This document shows positions 11,961-24,780 of a stretch of DNA of 64,000 nt, one piece after another; the first letter of the stretch is position 1; each line of letters opens with the position of its first letter. The translations under genes were made by a program, and so were the position numbers. Under the pieces are notes generated by a model. That model did not search any database. It saw only the letters and a list, made by a program, of their open reading frames with translations, and was not told where the DNA came from. This stretch comes from Leguminivora glycinivorella. Lineage: Eukaryota > Arthropoda > Insecta > Lepidoptera > Tortricidae. Location: assembly GCF_023078275.1 (NCBI RefSeq), contig NC_062971.1, positions 11,718,001 to 11,782,000 on the forward strand. Reading direction: 5' to 3'.

Positions 11961-13995
11961 ATCAATCGACTACTAGTATTGCCACTCTTGCTAATTTAAT
12001 GTTCCAGACTACGTGCGTGTTTTTATAGTAGTCAATATTTTGTATTTCATTAAAATAGTTCAACCCTCATAAGTACCTATATATAAGCAAATTGAATAGA
12101 ATATAATAGAATAGAAAAACGTTTATTGCAGAAACCATCATACAGCACCACATACATTTGAAAGAAGAAAAAAGAAATCTTATGAACTAGATACTTAAAA
12201 CTATATTGCGTATTATTACGTATTATTTATTGGTTCATTAGACATCCACTAACCTTGAATTTGAAGCCTTTGAAGGCGTGTCCTGTTGCTGGGTCCTTAA
12301 TAACGTCACTCTCACATAATTAAGTTTCACTTATTATTTCACTTCTTTGTAACAATATTAGAATATTACGTTACAAGTTCAGAATGTTCACCAACACTCA
12401 ATTTACAAAACTTCCGGAATAATAATTTAAATTTCATATTGTAACTAAGGTTTTTATAAAATGCGAAACCTAGGCACATGAATATCGTACATTCATTATG
12501 TCAGTTACTGTGCTGTCTGTCAGATTCTGTCAGAATTCAAACCGAGACTTCTGTTACTTTGAGGTTGTTAAACTTAGTTTAGTATTTAAATTAAAAGCAT
12601 TAAACAATAAAAAAACACCAGCGCAACAGATCTATTAAAAGTGGAAAATAAAAATAAACGAGGCAATTTTGATTAAGGACTAACTAAACTAGACTACCTA
12701 TAAATTAATACCTATTCAATTGCTTTACAGTTATTTATACTCTATACCATAACAAACAATCTGAAGAAAAAAAATGTTGACACGTGTCACTCTCTGAGTT
12801 TAGGGAATTTCTCTCTGAGTTATTATTTAGAATACCAGCCTTAATTAACTGATTTGCAAGTTAAATAAGTGTTTTACGGATTAGTTCATTGTGGACGGTA
12901 AGTAAATAAATATCCAAGTACACAACCCACCTATCTCCAACTGATAGAAATTGATGCCACTTCTCGTATGCTCGCGACTTATGATACAGATGTTGCGGTT
13001 TTCATTATTACTGCCCTTACTACAGAGAGATATTAGTTATCAAAGAAATTTCAACGCAAATTAATTAAAGGAAGTACCTATCTAAGCGTTCCTAGGTCTG
13101 TATTGATCACTTGAAACATGCCATTTCGTTAAATCGCTAATAGTGCTTTCCGCACGTGACAAACAATGGCCTGTGGCGCCTTAGTTGCACAATACTATGT
13201 ACAATGTGATAAGGGACGGCTTCCCTCCACTTCACACCCAGGGTCTTTAATGTGAGATTTATAGATTACGACGTAATAGCAGATGTATCTTTTTTTTGTG
13301 AATAACGTGGAACATTTGTACCTAATACCTCATAATAAAATCATAATTTAATTACAGGATAAACTGATGGTGCAGTTCACAATTTGGAGAGTAAAAGTCG
13401 ACAGGTAAATACCATCAAATCTTTTCCAAGTACAGTCAGACCAAACTTGTACAGCGACTATGTAATCTTTGTATACTCGTATATATGTATATGAGTCTTA
13501 ATTTGGTAAAAGTCTGTCGTTTAAAATAAGTTTTACACAATCTCTGTTGTCAGCTTAGCTGGGCCTAAGTTGGGACCTAAAATAAACTGATTTTTTTTTG
13601 TATTACTTATAGAAACTGTCGATGAACGTCAAAGATAGAGGAAGCAAACACTAATAAATTAAAAATAAGCATCTGCACGAACAGTAGCTCTATTTTTTAT
13701 TGTTGATGATATCCAATCTATTTCTAGTCATGCTAAAATGGAATATCCCATCAAAACAAGTGTGCTCCAAAAACTAGGTATCAAACTCCAGTTCATCGTA
13801 ATCAAAACAAGCATGGTGTGTGATGTCCTGCCCGGAGGTCGCACGTGGCGCGATTCCCACGCCTCGCGGGAGGCACCGCACGGACAACTTTTTAATTTTA
13901 AATTGTCTAGTATGTTGACTTAATTTGCAAACTTTTTAATAGAGCACAATGGTAACGAACGAGTGCAGAGCGCCTGTATGTGGCCGGTGGAACTA
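11961..13995. other. Unassigned AT-rich DNA with a LINE-tail-like segment
   Basis: At about 12095-12190 AATAGAATAGAAAAACGTTTATTGCAG resembles the reverse-complemented 3' end of a moth LINE family. The remainder, including a CG-rich patch at 13830-13880, shows no gene or recognisable element. Confidence 0.4.
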
Positions 13996-14249
13996 CACTG
14001 AGAGAAATTTGCATTGTGAATTTAACAAGTTCGACTTGTTGCGGTTTATCCGTTTGAATCAGCCAAACGGTTCGTATGTTTAAAACAATATGTGTCAGGT
14101 TGTTTTTATAAAATCGACTTGTTGATTCAAATATATTGCCGATTAAAATGACAAGTAGCTTGTTGTTTGAACCAAAGAGCACGTAGGCGCTATTTTAACC
14201 AAAAAACTTGTTGAACGAACATGAAAACTGGTTGTATTTTCTCTCAGTG
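13996..14249. mobile_element. 254-bp MITE with CACTGAGAG termini
   Basis: Begins CACTGAGAGAAA and ends TTTCTCTCAGTG as inverted repeats. The interior repeats an ACTTGTTGxxTxxAAxC theme on both strands (for example near 14030, 14120, 14155 and 14205). No clear target duplication is visible, so the superfamily stays open; a CACTG start is seen in Chapaev/CACTA-type elements. Confidence 0.65.
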
Positions 14250-14963
14250 TGGGCATTGAAACGTTGGCTACTTTTTAAACTAAGAACTTTTGAATATTTA
14301 AACTTACATATTTAGCCGCTTTACTTTCTATTTAAATTTATAAAATGTACATTCAATCTCGCTCGTATCCTATAATGGGGTAGGCGGAGCACATGAAAAG
14401 TTTCAACGTCACTCTTGGCAATTGAGGGGCTGAAAGAAAACGAAAAGGTAAAGTTTTTAAAAAGTAATTAGGTATGTATATTTGTGTTGAAAATAAAATA
14501 CGTCAACTTGGGCAACTAGTTTTTCTAACTATATGAAATTAAAATACTGTATGTAGTTATAGTAAAAATTATATTTTTACTGTAACTACATACAAACATA
14601 TATTGTACCGACTGTCCAAAACCCATCCTCGAATATTAAAATTAGAGCACCTCCTCGGTGCTTTAGCCCTTTGCTAATTAACCTATTTGTTTAATTAAAG
14701 AGTAGGTAATGATGATACTTTATCTACATCGCACGATAATTAATACCAATGTGTATTTTAATAAGCAAGCAAAAAACTTTATAATTTTCCGATACCGTTA
14801 TTATTTTGTATAAAAACCCATTATTATTAGAAGTCTATTAAAAATATAGCCCAACTCCATAACATACCTACACCTGGACCATAAATAGGAACAGAACCTA
14901 TCGACTTTGACCACAACTCTGTTTAGTTACCCTGGCTCCAATACCTATTACGGAAAAATATGG
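14250..14963. other. Intergenic DNA with a hairpin and a repeat D fragment
   Basis: Apart from the family D fragment (14346-14450) and a near-perfect hairpin at 14549-14594 (TGTATGTAGTTA..TAACTACATAC), nothing is recognised. Confidence 0.4.
14346..14450 (+). repeat. Dispersed repeat family D, shortened copy
   Basis: Shares TCGTATCCTATAATGGGGTA, GGCGGAGCACATGAAA and CACTCTTGGCAATTGAGGGG with the copies at 3896 and 47256. The 5' microsatellite and the 3' portion are absent. Confidence 0.6.
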
Positions 14964-15195
14964 ACTATATTTAGGGCTGCCATCTCGAATTTCGCCAAAC
15001 CCGGACAAAGATTCAAAAAACCCGGACAACTGGCGTAAATCGCATTTTTTCCCCGGACGAGTCCGAAAATATTTTTAAAAACCCTAAAAACAGGACCTTT
15101 AATTTTGATCCATTTATTTTTTAATTTCACACAATGTGTAATCTGCAATAAACAAAAACAAAAAAAAAATTCTTCCAAAAAAAAAAAAATTGTCT

Positions 15196-15395
15196 CTTTA
15201 GGGTTCCGTACCACACAGGTACAAAAGGAACCCTTATGATATGATGCGACTCTGTCCGTCTGTCACATTATTACTAAATACCTCGAGAACTACTTATGCT
15301 ATCGATTTGATGGTTTTATGGTGTATAGGTTGTATGGAGAATTCCGCGATTTTCGAATTTAACGCGAGCAAGCCACGGGCAGAAGCTAGTTTCTT
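15196..15395 (-). repeat. Repeat family F fragment (inverted), inside the hAT-like element
   Basis: Starts TTTAGGGTTCCGTACC and continues AAAGGAACCCTTATGA and CTGTCCGTCTGTCAC, the reverse complement of the family F 3' end. It ends in a stub of family A (AACGCGAGCAAGCCACGGGC), suggesting a chimeric or overlapping insertion. Confidence 0.6.
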
Positions 15396-15716
15396 ATACT
15401 TTTTTAAAAATAATTTCGGTAAAAAAAAATTACCGTTTTCCCCCCCGCCCCCTTTTCTCCGAAGTTTACCAACGAAAAATGTGATTTTTTTTTTACGAAA
15501 CATTGGCTGAATAGTACAGGAACAATAAAATCGAGTCTGTATCTTGAAAATAAACTTTTTTTAAATCATAATTTTTTTTAAATTCCAACTTTCTATCTTA
15601 CCGCCCTTGCATATTATACATCCATATCGTATTTCAAAATTATACGAGATTCTACCTAAAACAGTATATTTCAAATAAAGTGAAAACTGTCGAAATCGGT
15701 TAACATTATAAAGAAC

Positions 15717-15966
15717 TAGCTTTTGCCCGCGACTTACCTCGCGTTAAATTCAAAAATTGCGGTATGCTCTATAAAAATTCTCAACCCCTTTTTAGGGAAG
15801 TGGAGGGGCTAGTAAGAGACAAAAAGTAGCCTATGTCACTCTCTATCGCTTCAACTATCTCCACTTAAAAAATCACGTCATTTCGTTCATTCGCCCCGTT
15901 TTGCCATGAAAGACCGACAAACAAACAGACACACATACTTTCCCATTCAAAATATTAGTATGGATT
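15717..15966 (-). repeat. Dispersed repeat family A, copy 3 (inverted, longer form)
   Basis: Runs from ACTAGCTTTTGCCCGCGACT to AATATTAGTATGGATT. It is longer than the other copies because about 70 extra bp (GCGGTATGCTCTATAAAA..) follow the CGCGTTA segment. It lies inside the hAT-like element 14972-16349. Confidence 0.75.
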
Positions 15967-16443
15967 ATCCCTGAAAAATCATCATACTATACAGGTCGCT
16001 CAATTTAGTTAGAGAATTCACCGAGATATGGAGCTATACTATACACAATAATGCTCATTAGTACCTATATTTCTAGTCAAGCAAATATACCCAAGTAATT
16101 ACAGTTATATGAGATGGGATTTTTTTTAACTATTGAAAGTTTGTACGAATACGTAACCCTCGGTGGGCGAGTCTGAGTCGCAATTGGCCGGTTTCTTATT
16201 ATGTTAATACTTAAATTCAATGAGGTGCTTTCTTACATGAAAAGTGTCCGGGTTTTCCCCGGACACTTCTTGACACCCCGCCCGGACGGCCCCCGGACGG
16301 CCTCCAAACTAGGACAAATCCGGGGAAACCCGGACGGATGGCAGCCCTAACTATATTATAAATAGGATACAATAAAGAACCGCAGACATATTATACGAGT
16401 ATTATATGGATATTCTGTTTCTACATTCTAGTTATATTTAATA

Positions 16444-16770
16444 GAACCGCTGGTAGCCTAGCGGTAAGTACGTGCGACTTTCGTTTCGGAGGTCGTTTCG
16501 AACCCGCTCGCACCAATGAGTTTTTCGGAATTTATGTGCGAAATGTCATTTGATATTTGCCAGTCGCTTTTCGGTGAAGGAAAACATCGTGAGGAAACCG
16601 GACTAATTCCAATAAGGTCTAGTTTACCCTTCGGGTTGGAAGGTCAGATGGCAGTCGCTTTCGTAAAAACTAGTGCCTACGCCAAATCTTGGGATTAGTT
16701 GTGAAAGCCGACCTCAGGCTCCCATGAGCTGTGGCAATGCCAGGATAACGCAAGAAGGGTGATGATGAGG
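16444..16770 (+). mobile_element. Complete tRNA-derived SINE, copy 1
   Basis: The head carries an RNA polymerase III A box (TGGTAGCCTAGCGGTAAG) and a B box (GGTCGTTTCGAACCCGC); the body includes GAAGGAAAACATCGTGAGGA; the tail is a GATGATGAGG repeat. An exact 11-bp direct repeat, TATATTTAATA, flanks it at 16433-16443 and 16771-16781, so the ends are certain. GATG-type tails suggest mobilisation by an RTE-type LINE. The internal open frame 16516-16698 belongs to the SINE body and is not a gene. Confidence 0.9.
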
Positions 16771-17184
16771 TATATTTAATATCTAATTATATTGCTATAA
16801 AAAAAAACATTCTCCACATCAAAAGTAGAAAACATTCTCTACATCATAAGGGCCAATTTATATTTCACTTTTTTTGACTATTTTAGTACTTACCTACAAA
16901 TATACTTACAGAAATATTAGCTCTCAGTAAACAGACATTGATTTTGACGGTAGATTTGCAATAGTTTAAGCCCAGTCAATCGAAAATTACACACATGTTT
17001 CAGATCTGGGTTTAATCTCTCATCTCAGATTGACCTGAAATTCAGTCTCAGTCCGATTTATTGCCGTCTTCAAAGACAGCCAATTGCCAGGTTTACGATG
17101 TGTATCCTGCCAAATCTCATGGATTCGTCTTAATTGTTATTTTGATACTTGCATCTATTGATCAATATTGATTTTATTAATCAT

Positions 17185-17343
17185 TAGCTTTTGCCCTTGG
17201 CTTCGCTCGCGTTAGAAAGAGACAAACAGTAGAGTAGAGTAGCCTATTTCCACTTAAAAAATCACATCAATTCGTCGCTCCGTTTTGCCGTGAAAGACGG
17301 ACAAGCAAACAGACACACACACTTCCCCATTTATAATATTAGA
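17185..17343 (-). repeat. Dispersed repeat family A, copy 4 (inverted)
   Basis: TAGCTTTTGCCCTTGGCTTC, CGCGTTAGAAAGAGACAAA, TTGCCGTGAAAGACGGACAA and TTTATAATATTAGA follow in the family order. Slightly shortened compared with the 22-kb copy. Confidence 0.8.
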
Positions 17344-19191
17344 TTTTGATTGATTTGATATAGCTACTTACTATATAAATACTTTGTTTGTTTGTAAAAG
17401 TCCGTTTGCTTGAGCTATTTGGTATCAATTTTATAGGACCTATTAAATTATATTTGATACCTATTAAATTACATTTAAAACACTATTTCAATATACTTAA
17501 TTATTTAATTATTTTCTTGTTTTTGAAATTTTGTTCATACATATTCGAAAAGTTTTGTTATTTGCAGAGTAGCATTGAGAACTTTTTAACAATGTTAAAT
17601 ATCTTCTCAAACACGTGAACTAAAAGAATAACTTCTCTGTAAGAGCTCTCCCATACACACCGTTTTCATGGTAATGGTACCAATGGAGCTGTATCGGCAA
17701 CATTACAATGTCCTGATGAGTGTGCTTAAGTGTAAAAATAGCGCGGGATCGAAATAGCTCTCCGGCACTGTATCTGTACTACAGGGAGGGCTTACGTTGC
17801 AGCCGAATTAATGTTGTATCATTATTATCATTAATCACTTATGAGGAAACTGACAAATCTACTATTAACTAAACTAGGTTAAAAGACTTAATATACCTAC
17901 CAAGATGCTTTCAATGGACGCTTATTCATGTGCTAAACCACATTATATATAAAATAGTACAAGCTAAACCGAAAAAAACATGCTGTGACAAAATTCGATG
18001 GGTAAATGCTAGATTGCCTTCTGGCTTGCCTTACGCCATTGCACTTTTTGTGTACTGTGCAGTAAAGTTTAAATACATTAGTTTATTATATCTCCTACTT
18101 ATACAAGAGTTATTAAGTTCAAGAAGAATTCGTTCTAAATATCTCCTGCATAACTTAACCTAAGTATTGAAATGAAAACAACTACAAAATTCTACTGGCT
18201 AAAAGAATTGCTAATAATATAGGTGAACTTATAAAGAAACGCTTTAAAAGTTCATTAGGTGTATTGTTATGGTTCACACACAATTAATACATATGTTTTC
18301 AAAAATGGTAAATTTTACTACAACTTAATATGTACCTACCTAACTGAAAGTTAAAACGGGTGCATTGTAAGCTGTCTGTAATGGCCGTCTCTTCATGTAC
18401 AAGTTTAAATTCCGCGCCGCACTCTTTGTTTGGCGCCACACAGATGCGTTCCCATTTTATTTCATAAAATCAAGTTATTATCGCTTTTTACGGGTTGCCA
18501 ACCCTGCTGAGATAATTAAGGGGCTTTGTTGCTATACATGCATATACATGTATAATAGGTACAATACAACATTCATTGGCATAAAAGGTATTAAAAGTAA
18601 GCTACCCTCTCTAAATATCAGCTAACAAATTCTCATACTGTCGCAGTTGCTTCTGGACAACTTTAAAAGTAATGCTAAAATGCAACACGAAAAGCTGATG
18701 TGAATTTGGAGTGTTTTTTTTTACCGTAGCCATAGTCGAAAAAAGCTTCCATACAAACAACATACCCTCCTACTTCAGCAACAATAAGAAAAATACTGTT
18801 ACTATAAAATATTATAAGAGGCTAGTTAAGTAACCTTGTTGAACCGCGTTCTAACGAATGTTTTCCCAAACAATATAGGTATCTTGATATTTCCCAACAA
18901 AATGCTAGGTGAATACAAACAACGACCACTTTCGCGTGTCATATACTCATTCAAAATTACTTCATACACGATATTACAATAGCGCGTGATATATATGACA
19001 TCCGTTAAAACTATCAAGTCATACAAAATTATACGAAAAAGTTGAGTTAATATTTTAATAGTTGAAAATATTTGTGGGTTCCGTTTACATGTTCTTAAGA
19101 TTAATCAGGAGCGAAAATGCAAAAATGGAATGGAGCTTATGGAGCACTCCTTTCAGTTTGGGAATATTATATGTAATATTTAGGTTACTGA

Positions 19192-19253
19192 AAAGTTAAA
19201 GAAAAAAGTACGTTAAGTAATTATACTTAACGCACTTTTTCTTTTACTTCAGG
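19192..19253. repeat. Hairpin of about 60 bp
   Basis: AAAGTTAAAGAAAAAAGTACGTTAAGTA and its near complement TACTTAACGCACTTTTTCTTTTACTT face each other around ATTA. It is probably a tiny fold-back element; no function is assigned. Confidence 0.6.
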
Positions 19254-19433
19254 CAGATGAAAGATCTTAATTTATCTGACTAACAATGAAATAATCAGTG
19301 TCGGACTGTTTAGTTAATTGGCTACTTGTTATCAATTTTGAATATCACACCTTTGTTTGCGGCTTAACATCCACGTCTAGCTCGATGATGAATAAAGATT
19401 GAAAGTGAAGTTTTTTCATCATTATCCAAGCCT

Positions 19434-19538
19434 TGAAGTTTTTTCATCATTTTTTTTTGTTAGCCTATTTGAGTGTCCCACTGCTGGGCAAAGGCCTCTC
19501 CCCTGGCTCTCCATGACTCCTTGTTCTCTGTTTCCTCC
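19434..19538. mobile_element. Short retroposed insertion with 21-bp flanking duplication
   Basis: The 21-nt sequence at 19413-19433 (TTTTCATCATTATCCAAGCC plus T) is repeated exactly at 19539-19559. The 105 bp between contain CCCACTGCTGGGCAAAGGCC, a phrase I know from 3' ends of moth LINE/SINE elements. This is best read as a 5'-truncated retroposon with its target-site duplication. Confidence 0.6.
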
Positions 19539-19559
19539 TTTTCATCATTATCCAAGCCT

Positions 19560-22457
19560 AATACTATCTACTCAATATCTCACTGAATCGTTTAATATGA
19601 AGAAAACATTCTTTCAGGATTACCTGATTAGTCTCTTCTAATTCTTGCGTTTGCTATTTACAGAAATTTGAAAGAGCAAGAAGAGGGAAGCTCTTCCCTT
19701 CTATCTCTGCGATGACTTTTATATATTTCCACATTTTAAATTTATTCCTCCCAGTTTTGACTTAGAGATCATATTGGCAACATAACTGAACCTAGCGTAA
19801 AGGTTCCCTTGCCCACGGATCTCCGAGCATAGCTCATTGTTGACTCACGTAAGAGCCGCGGCATTTCGCAACGGCATTGTGCTCTCATCGTTGCGATCAT
19901 TTTTATAATATACGTGCATTTGTGACCCAACTAGAGATAGCTGGATCTGTTTCCATAGCGCACCCGTGGTTTGGTGCCCTACGAGCGAATTCGCAGTTTT
20001 TTTTTGTGCGTTGTGGTTGTTTCAGCGTAGTCGCTTGTTATGTTATGTGACGCCCGTAATGCTTCTAAAATCGAGCTTAAAGGCGCGTATAAAAAGTCAG
20101 TCTAAAACTGGCTATTAATTTCCTTGAGTTAAAATACAGAAGCGGGTCCGTTGTAGTACTTAGTGTGTTACAGAGTAACTTTTGGCAGAATTTCCATAGA
20201 AAGCGTTGTCGTTCTGAATAATTTATAATTTGTTCGCTAATTGAAATGAAAACAAACGACAGAATTAATTTCATTAAAAAACCACTACCTACTTTAGTGG
20301 CAGACATAACATGACATTCAAAATATTCATAATTACCTATTTGAACCTCGATAAATATCAATCCGACCGATTTTTTCAATTTCGTGGGCGGGATAATACC
20401 TAGTTACTAACACACTAATTAACAGCGCTATAAATCTCGTGACATTGACCACTCAAGTTTAGAACTGTATTAGTGGAATTGAAATTGCTAATAGTAAGGA
20501 CATTATTGTACGAAATATACGAAATCGAGCAATCGCAGTTCGAAAAATCGGCCGCAATCCGTTTGCTCCTACAGCCGTGTGCGAGTGGAAATGCGCGCGG
20601 CGCATTAGTATGCTGCGCTACCAGCGCAGGCGCACGACGCGGATTTACTGTTAGCGCATCTGCCGGGAACAGCCGCGGGCGACGCGTCCTAGCTGAGATC
20701 TGAATGCAGCCCACATGCTTTCGCAGATATGTCTACAAAAATACGCGATACGCTATGGAGGAATGGCCGAATGGAAAGTCTTTGCCTTATAGGTAATTTA
20801 ACAAATACTCATCCTCCAAAACTTACTTACCTGGCTCAACGACCCAAAAATGATCTTGGCCTGCGACACAAGAGATTGCCACTCTACCCCTAGGATAGGG
20901 TTATCCTGAGCCACTTCAACCTCCTAATCTCAAAACCTCCAATCCTCCAAAACAACATAATTAAATTGTTTCTACATACTAATTTTATATGGGGTTCCTT
21001 TACTTTAACCAAGATCACTTTTCGGGAGTAAGTGCACGGCAAGAGATACCGTGTATGAAACGGAGCTTTTCTAAGCTAAATGTCACGTCTGTATAATAAT
21101 TAACTATATAGATATCATTTTCAACTGTTCAGGTTCTCTCTAACTGTTCAATTGCATGACGCACGATAGTCAAATTCCGACTTGTAATCAGACAATGAGA
21201 CTGTAAAGTGTATCCATTTAAAAAATTCAGGAATTTTCTAATTTGGTCCTCCATTTTCCGCATAGAATTTCATAGGCGTAACATGCCTACTTGGAAAATA
21301 AACTATTCATACCGATCCTAGCATTAAACTATTTAGTAACTGTATATGTCAGTCATGGTAATCGTTTCAGCTGACGAGACGGAAAATCGCTTCAACTTAC
21401 AAGGGTGGAACAATACCCGCAAAATGGGCAATAATATAGCTGTGTCAGAGAAATGGCTGATCAAGGAGAGAAGCAGCACGCGAGTGGGTGTAGTGGGTGA
21501 GCGGGTCATGTCGGGCCGTAATCGACCGTGAAATCACTTTCTCACAAAGCTGTTTATCTGTCTATAATGCTCATTAATGAGTATTGTTATCTGCTAGTTG
21601 CTTGCGAATTTCCCGAGCAGAAAAACGCTGTTGGCACTATATATGTGGGAGTTGGGAACAATACCTATACAATTTATATTGCTTTACAAAATAACTTACT
21701 ATTTTAAGTTGCACCTATAACTTTTATTTTAAGATTTTCTAAATGTTTCTAGGATTAACGAGAAAACCATAACTTTGCTCTGTCATGTTTTAACGTGCAG
21801 AATTTGATTTCAAAAATACTTTCTCTCTTAACGTGGATAAATCAAACTGCAAAATTTTGGCATTAGTAAATTAACTTGAATAGTTTTTTTGCAGAAGTAA
21901 AGTTGTCATAAAATAAATAGCGTAAAGATTTAGTTTATAAGTTGTTATTCAATTTATTTAAAGGAAATGATTCAAGTTATCGCCAAGTAAACCAAAGAAA
22001 TCACTTCCAATCCCCAATCAGCATGTCAGGTGAATCACCGTGTGAACCTCGCGCTTCCCACTGCGACGAATGACTCAATCGGTCACTTGTCCATTATCGG
22101 GACACGCTCAATTTCACGCGCCATTGATGGACATCACCAAATATCGGACGTTTGGCAATTGTAGTCAGAGCTACCGGTATATGTGACCAACTTGTAGTCG
22201 TTTTATTTTAAGCTCACTGACTTGACCTCACTCAGTTGCCCGTGCACATACCGTGCAGTTATCAGTTACCTGTGCACATACCGATAACAGCCTGTTAGTT
22301 ATTTAGCGCTGTACTCCTAAGTAAAGTTTGTAACTAACAGGCCGATATGGACCAGCGAACTGATGAGTCAGTGAGTACCATAATGACGACTACCTACCTA
22401 CCTACTTGTCTCATTTTTACTTGTCTAATTATTTTAAATTGATCTAATTATATTGTG
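19560..22457. other. Unassigned DNA, including a GC-rich block
   Basis: A GC-rich block at about 20560-20700 (GCGCGCGGCGCATTAG..) carries overlapping frames on both strands with no known similarity; it could be a CpG-rich regulatory region. A 10-11-bp stem (CCTGTTAGTTA at 22291, TAACTAACAGG at 22331) and a twice-occurring GTGCACATACCG (near 22242 and 22273) lie at the end. No gene recognised. Confidence 0.4.
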
Positions 22458-22637
22458 ACTAGCTTTCCCGCGGCTTCGCTCGCGTTAAAAACAGACAAAA
22501 AGTAGCCTATGTCATTCTCCATCCCTTCAACTATTTTCACTTAAAAAATCATGTCAAGTCGTCGCTCCGTTTTGCCGTCAAAGACGGACAAACAAACAGA
22601 CACACACACTTTCCCATTTATAATATAAAGTATGGAT
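22458..22637 (-). repeat. Dispersed repeat family A, copy 5 (inverted)
   Basis: ACTAGCTTTCCCGCGGCTTC, TCGTCGCTCCGTTTTGCCGT, GACGGACAAACAAACAGACA and TTTATAATATAAAGTATGGA. It matches copy 1 along its length in the opposite orientation. Confidence 0.85.
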
Positions 22638-23183
22638 TATTCATTTCATGTTCTATAATTTAAGTGTGCTGCAATTTTCGAGGCAAAAAAAAGGTTTTAA
22701 TAAAGCAATTTTTTTAAGAATTACATAGTTTACCAGATTATCGCATCAAACGCGTTATTGAGATCGACATGTGGCTCTCGAACTATGTATTGCGCGTTTG
22801 TTTTGTTAGCAACTTTGTATAAAATTGAGGCTATTCAAAATTAACTGTGCGTGCAAGAGCAAACATGTATTAAAAGTAAATTAGTAGGTTAGGTATTTTT
22901 TTTTACAAAGGGTTCATTGCCTGAAGACAAGTTATTTTATCTCTTGTCAATAAAAAGTAACATAGCCTTCTAAAAAATACATAACAGAACACTATCGAAG
23001 TATACCCAAATACATAGAATATTATGAATGAAATAAGTTTACTTATGTTTTGTTATTACATTAACCACTCTTGGGTTTTCTGAAGATATCTGTTTATTTA
23101 TTGAGAAACAAATAAACAAATATTCTTAGGATAGAATGTATCTGCACATGAAGTAATCTATCTACCTATATATATATTTATTT

Positions 23184-23345
23184 ATTTAAGAGTATTATAT
23201 ACCGGCGATCTCGAAAACAGCTCTAATGATTTCGTTGAAATGTCTTATTTGGGCGTTTTCGGGGGTGAAAAATCCATCTAGCTTAAGTGTTAGGGTCCGG
23301 GAAACGCGAATTTTAGAGTTTTCATGTATTTTTCTTTCGCACTAT
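23184..23345 (+). repeat. Dispersed repeat family E, copy 1
   Basis: Shares with the inverted copy at 33588-34037 the order: TTTATTTATTTA-like tail, GATCTCGAAAACAGCTCTAA, TTTCGGGGGTGAAAAATC and GGGAAACGCGAATTTTAGAG. Probably the 3' end of a retroposon. Confidence 0.6.
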
Positions 23346-24635
23346 TAAACGCAAAATACGGTATGTCATTGTATCATCTAAAAACACGCCCAGGTACATA
23401 GTTAATAATTAAATGATATCATTAACACTATCAACTCTCTACTCGTACTTCATAAATTCCTGAATCTTAAGCACTTCCATGTAACCGTTTAATTCGCCCT
23501 GGGAAAATGCCACATTGAACTGTTTACGCATTTCAATTGCCCGGATCTTCTCACTGACCGTTCTGCTGAAGCATTTTGCCTATAAGTACTGGAATAAATT
23601 ACTCCACCTACGTAGGCTGAGCAGCAAAAAGTTCCATAGCATCGTGCGCCTATCATTTTACTAGGCGTTACAAGCGATGTGCAACATACAGAAAGGCTAG
23701 AGCATATTTATATGTTATGCATAAATAACATAGGTATACCTAGATAATTATGTTACAGATTTTATTCCATGATACATTTTCTTATCGTATATTTTGTCTT
23801 GTGATATGGTGGTTAGGGGTGCGACATTAAAACGAGATCAAGATAGCGACGGCTTTGACATGAATCATGAATTCTGACTAAACGTAAGCACTACTACTGC
23901 TTACTTAGTAAGGCAAGCTTTCCAGAGCTTATTTACAAAACATTGACACTTAAATAAATATCGTATTATAAGCATATTGCTGTAAAACTGTATTCAATAT
24001 ATTCTGCGTAGTTACGACTCTGCGTATGAGTTTTACCAACAAACCAGCAGAATAGGCGGCTAAAGTTATCGACTCAGTAATAAATTCAGTTTAACAATGC
24101 GAAAAATCGTTTTCGCACGGCGCTCAACAGCGCGAAAACTCCACAATCGGTGCACTTTTGTGCACTCCTGGCGATTTACGGGCTACAAAAGGGTTACAAA
24201 TTGGTTTACAAATCCTTTGTGCTTTGTCGGTGCTCGATGATCTGTCAAATAAAATTGTAATTATTATGTTCCCAAGCTTATTTTGGATCATTATGCTTAA
24301 GCTGTGGTTTCTTTATCCATCTACTGAAGTCTAAATATTTTTTTAAAAATAATATTTACATATTACATATAGTACCTTTTTCAGAAGAATCACTTTACAA
24401 GGTTTTCTCAAGACGTAAATTCTTGTTAATAGAACAGATACGCGTATATGCATTCGGGTATAGGTTGTTGAGCAATAGAGCAAGGACGAGCTGTGCCACA
24501 CTACACCAGGAGACTTCTAATTAGGAAAAGGTTGTAATTAGAGTTCTAATTAACCGATCAGACTTGGCATGTCGGCCCAATGTCAGGCTGTGCATATATT
24601 TTTTTCTATAGTTTTCCTTTAAATCTCTGTTCATT

Positions 24636-24757
24636 TTATTTTTCACCACACCAACTGATAAAGGCTCTCTTTGCTGTTCGAAAACAGATAGCAAAATTGC
24701 ATTTTATCCACAAGAATGCAAAGTAATTTCATACAAATTTTAACTTAATGTCTTAAT
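24636..24757 (+). repeat. Dispersed repeat family C, copy 1
   Basis: TTTTTCACCACACCAACTGA, TTTGCTGTTCGAAAACAGAT and ACAAATTTTAACTTAATGTC recur with few changes at 34453-34573. The CACCACACC start also occurs at the edge of family G (24871, 31376). Confidence 0.7.
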
Positions 24758-24780
24758 CTGGCTGGTAGTATTTACCTATA

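Larger units (their letters stand above)
14972..16349. mobile_element. hAT-like non-autonomous element, 1.38 kb, with nested repeats
   Basis: Termini TAGGGCTGCCATC and GATGGCAGCCCTA are inverted. The flanks ACTATATT at 14964-14971 and 16350-16357 are an exact 8-bp direct repeat, as made by hAT transposition. Subterminal regions repeat CCCGGACA/TGTCCGGG motifs, likely transposase binding sites. The interior holds fragments of repeat families F and A, so the element was a target for later insertions. No transposase is present. Confidence 0.75.
16782..19412. other. Unassigned AT-rich DNA with minor repeats
   Basis: Contains repeat A copy 4 and a hairpin (listed separately). Short AT-rich open frames at 17388-17618, 17930-18163 and 18395-18625 have no recognisable similarity and are taken as chance. 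Confidence 0.4.
22638..24780. other. Unassigned DNA with two dispersed repeats
   Basis: Holds one copy each of repeat families E and C, listed separately. The rest is AT-rich, with only short chance frames. Confidence 0.4.

Noticed and set aside
16444..16520. Functional tRNA gene
   Set aside because: A and B boxes belong to a SINE head with a long body, GATG tail and target duplication.
20473..20714. Overlapping frames on both strands in a GC-rich block as coding exons
   Set aside because: Frames on both strands come from GC-rich composition; no recognisable domain.
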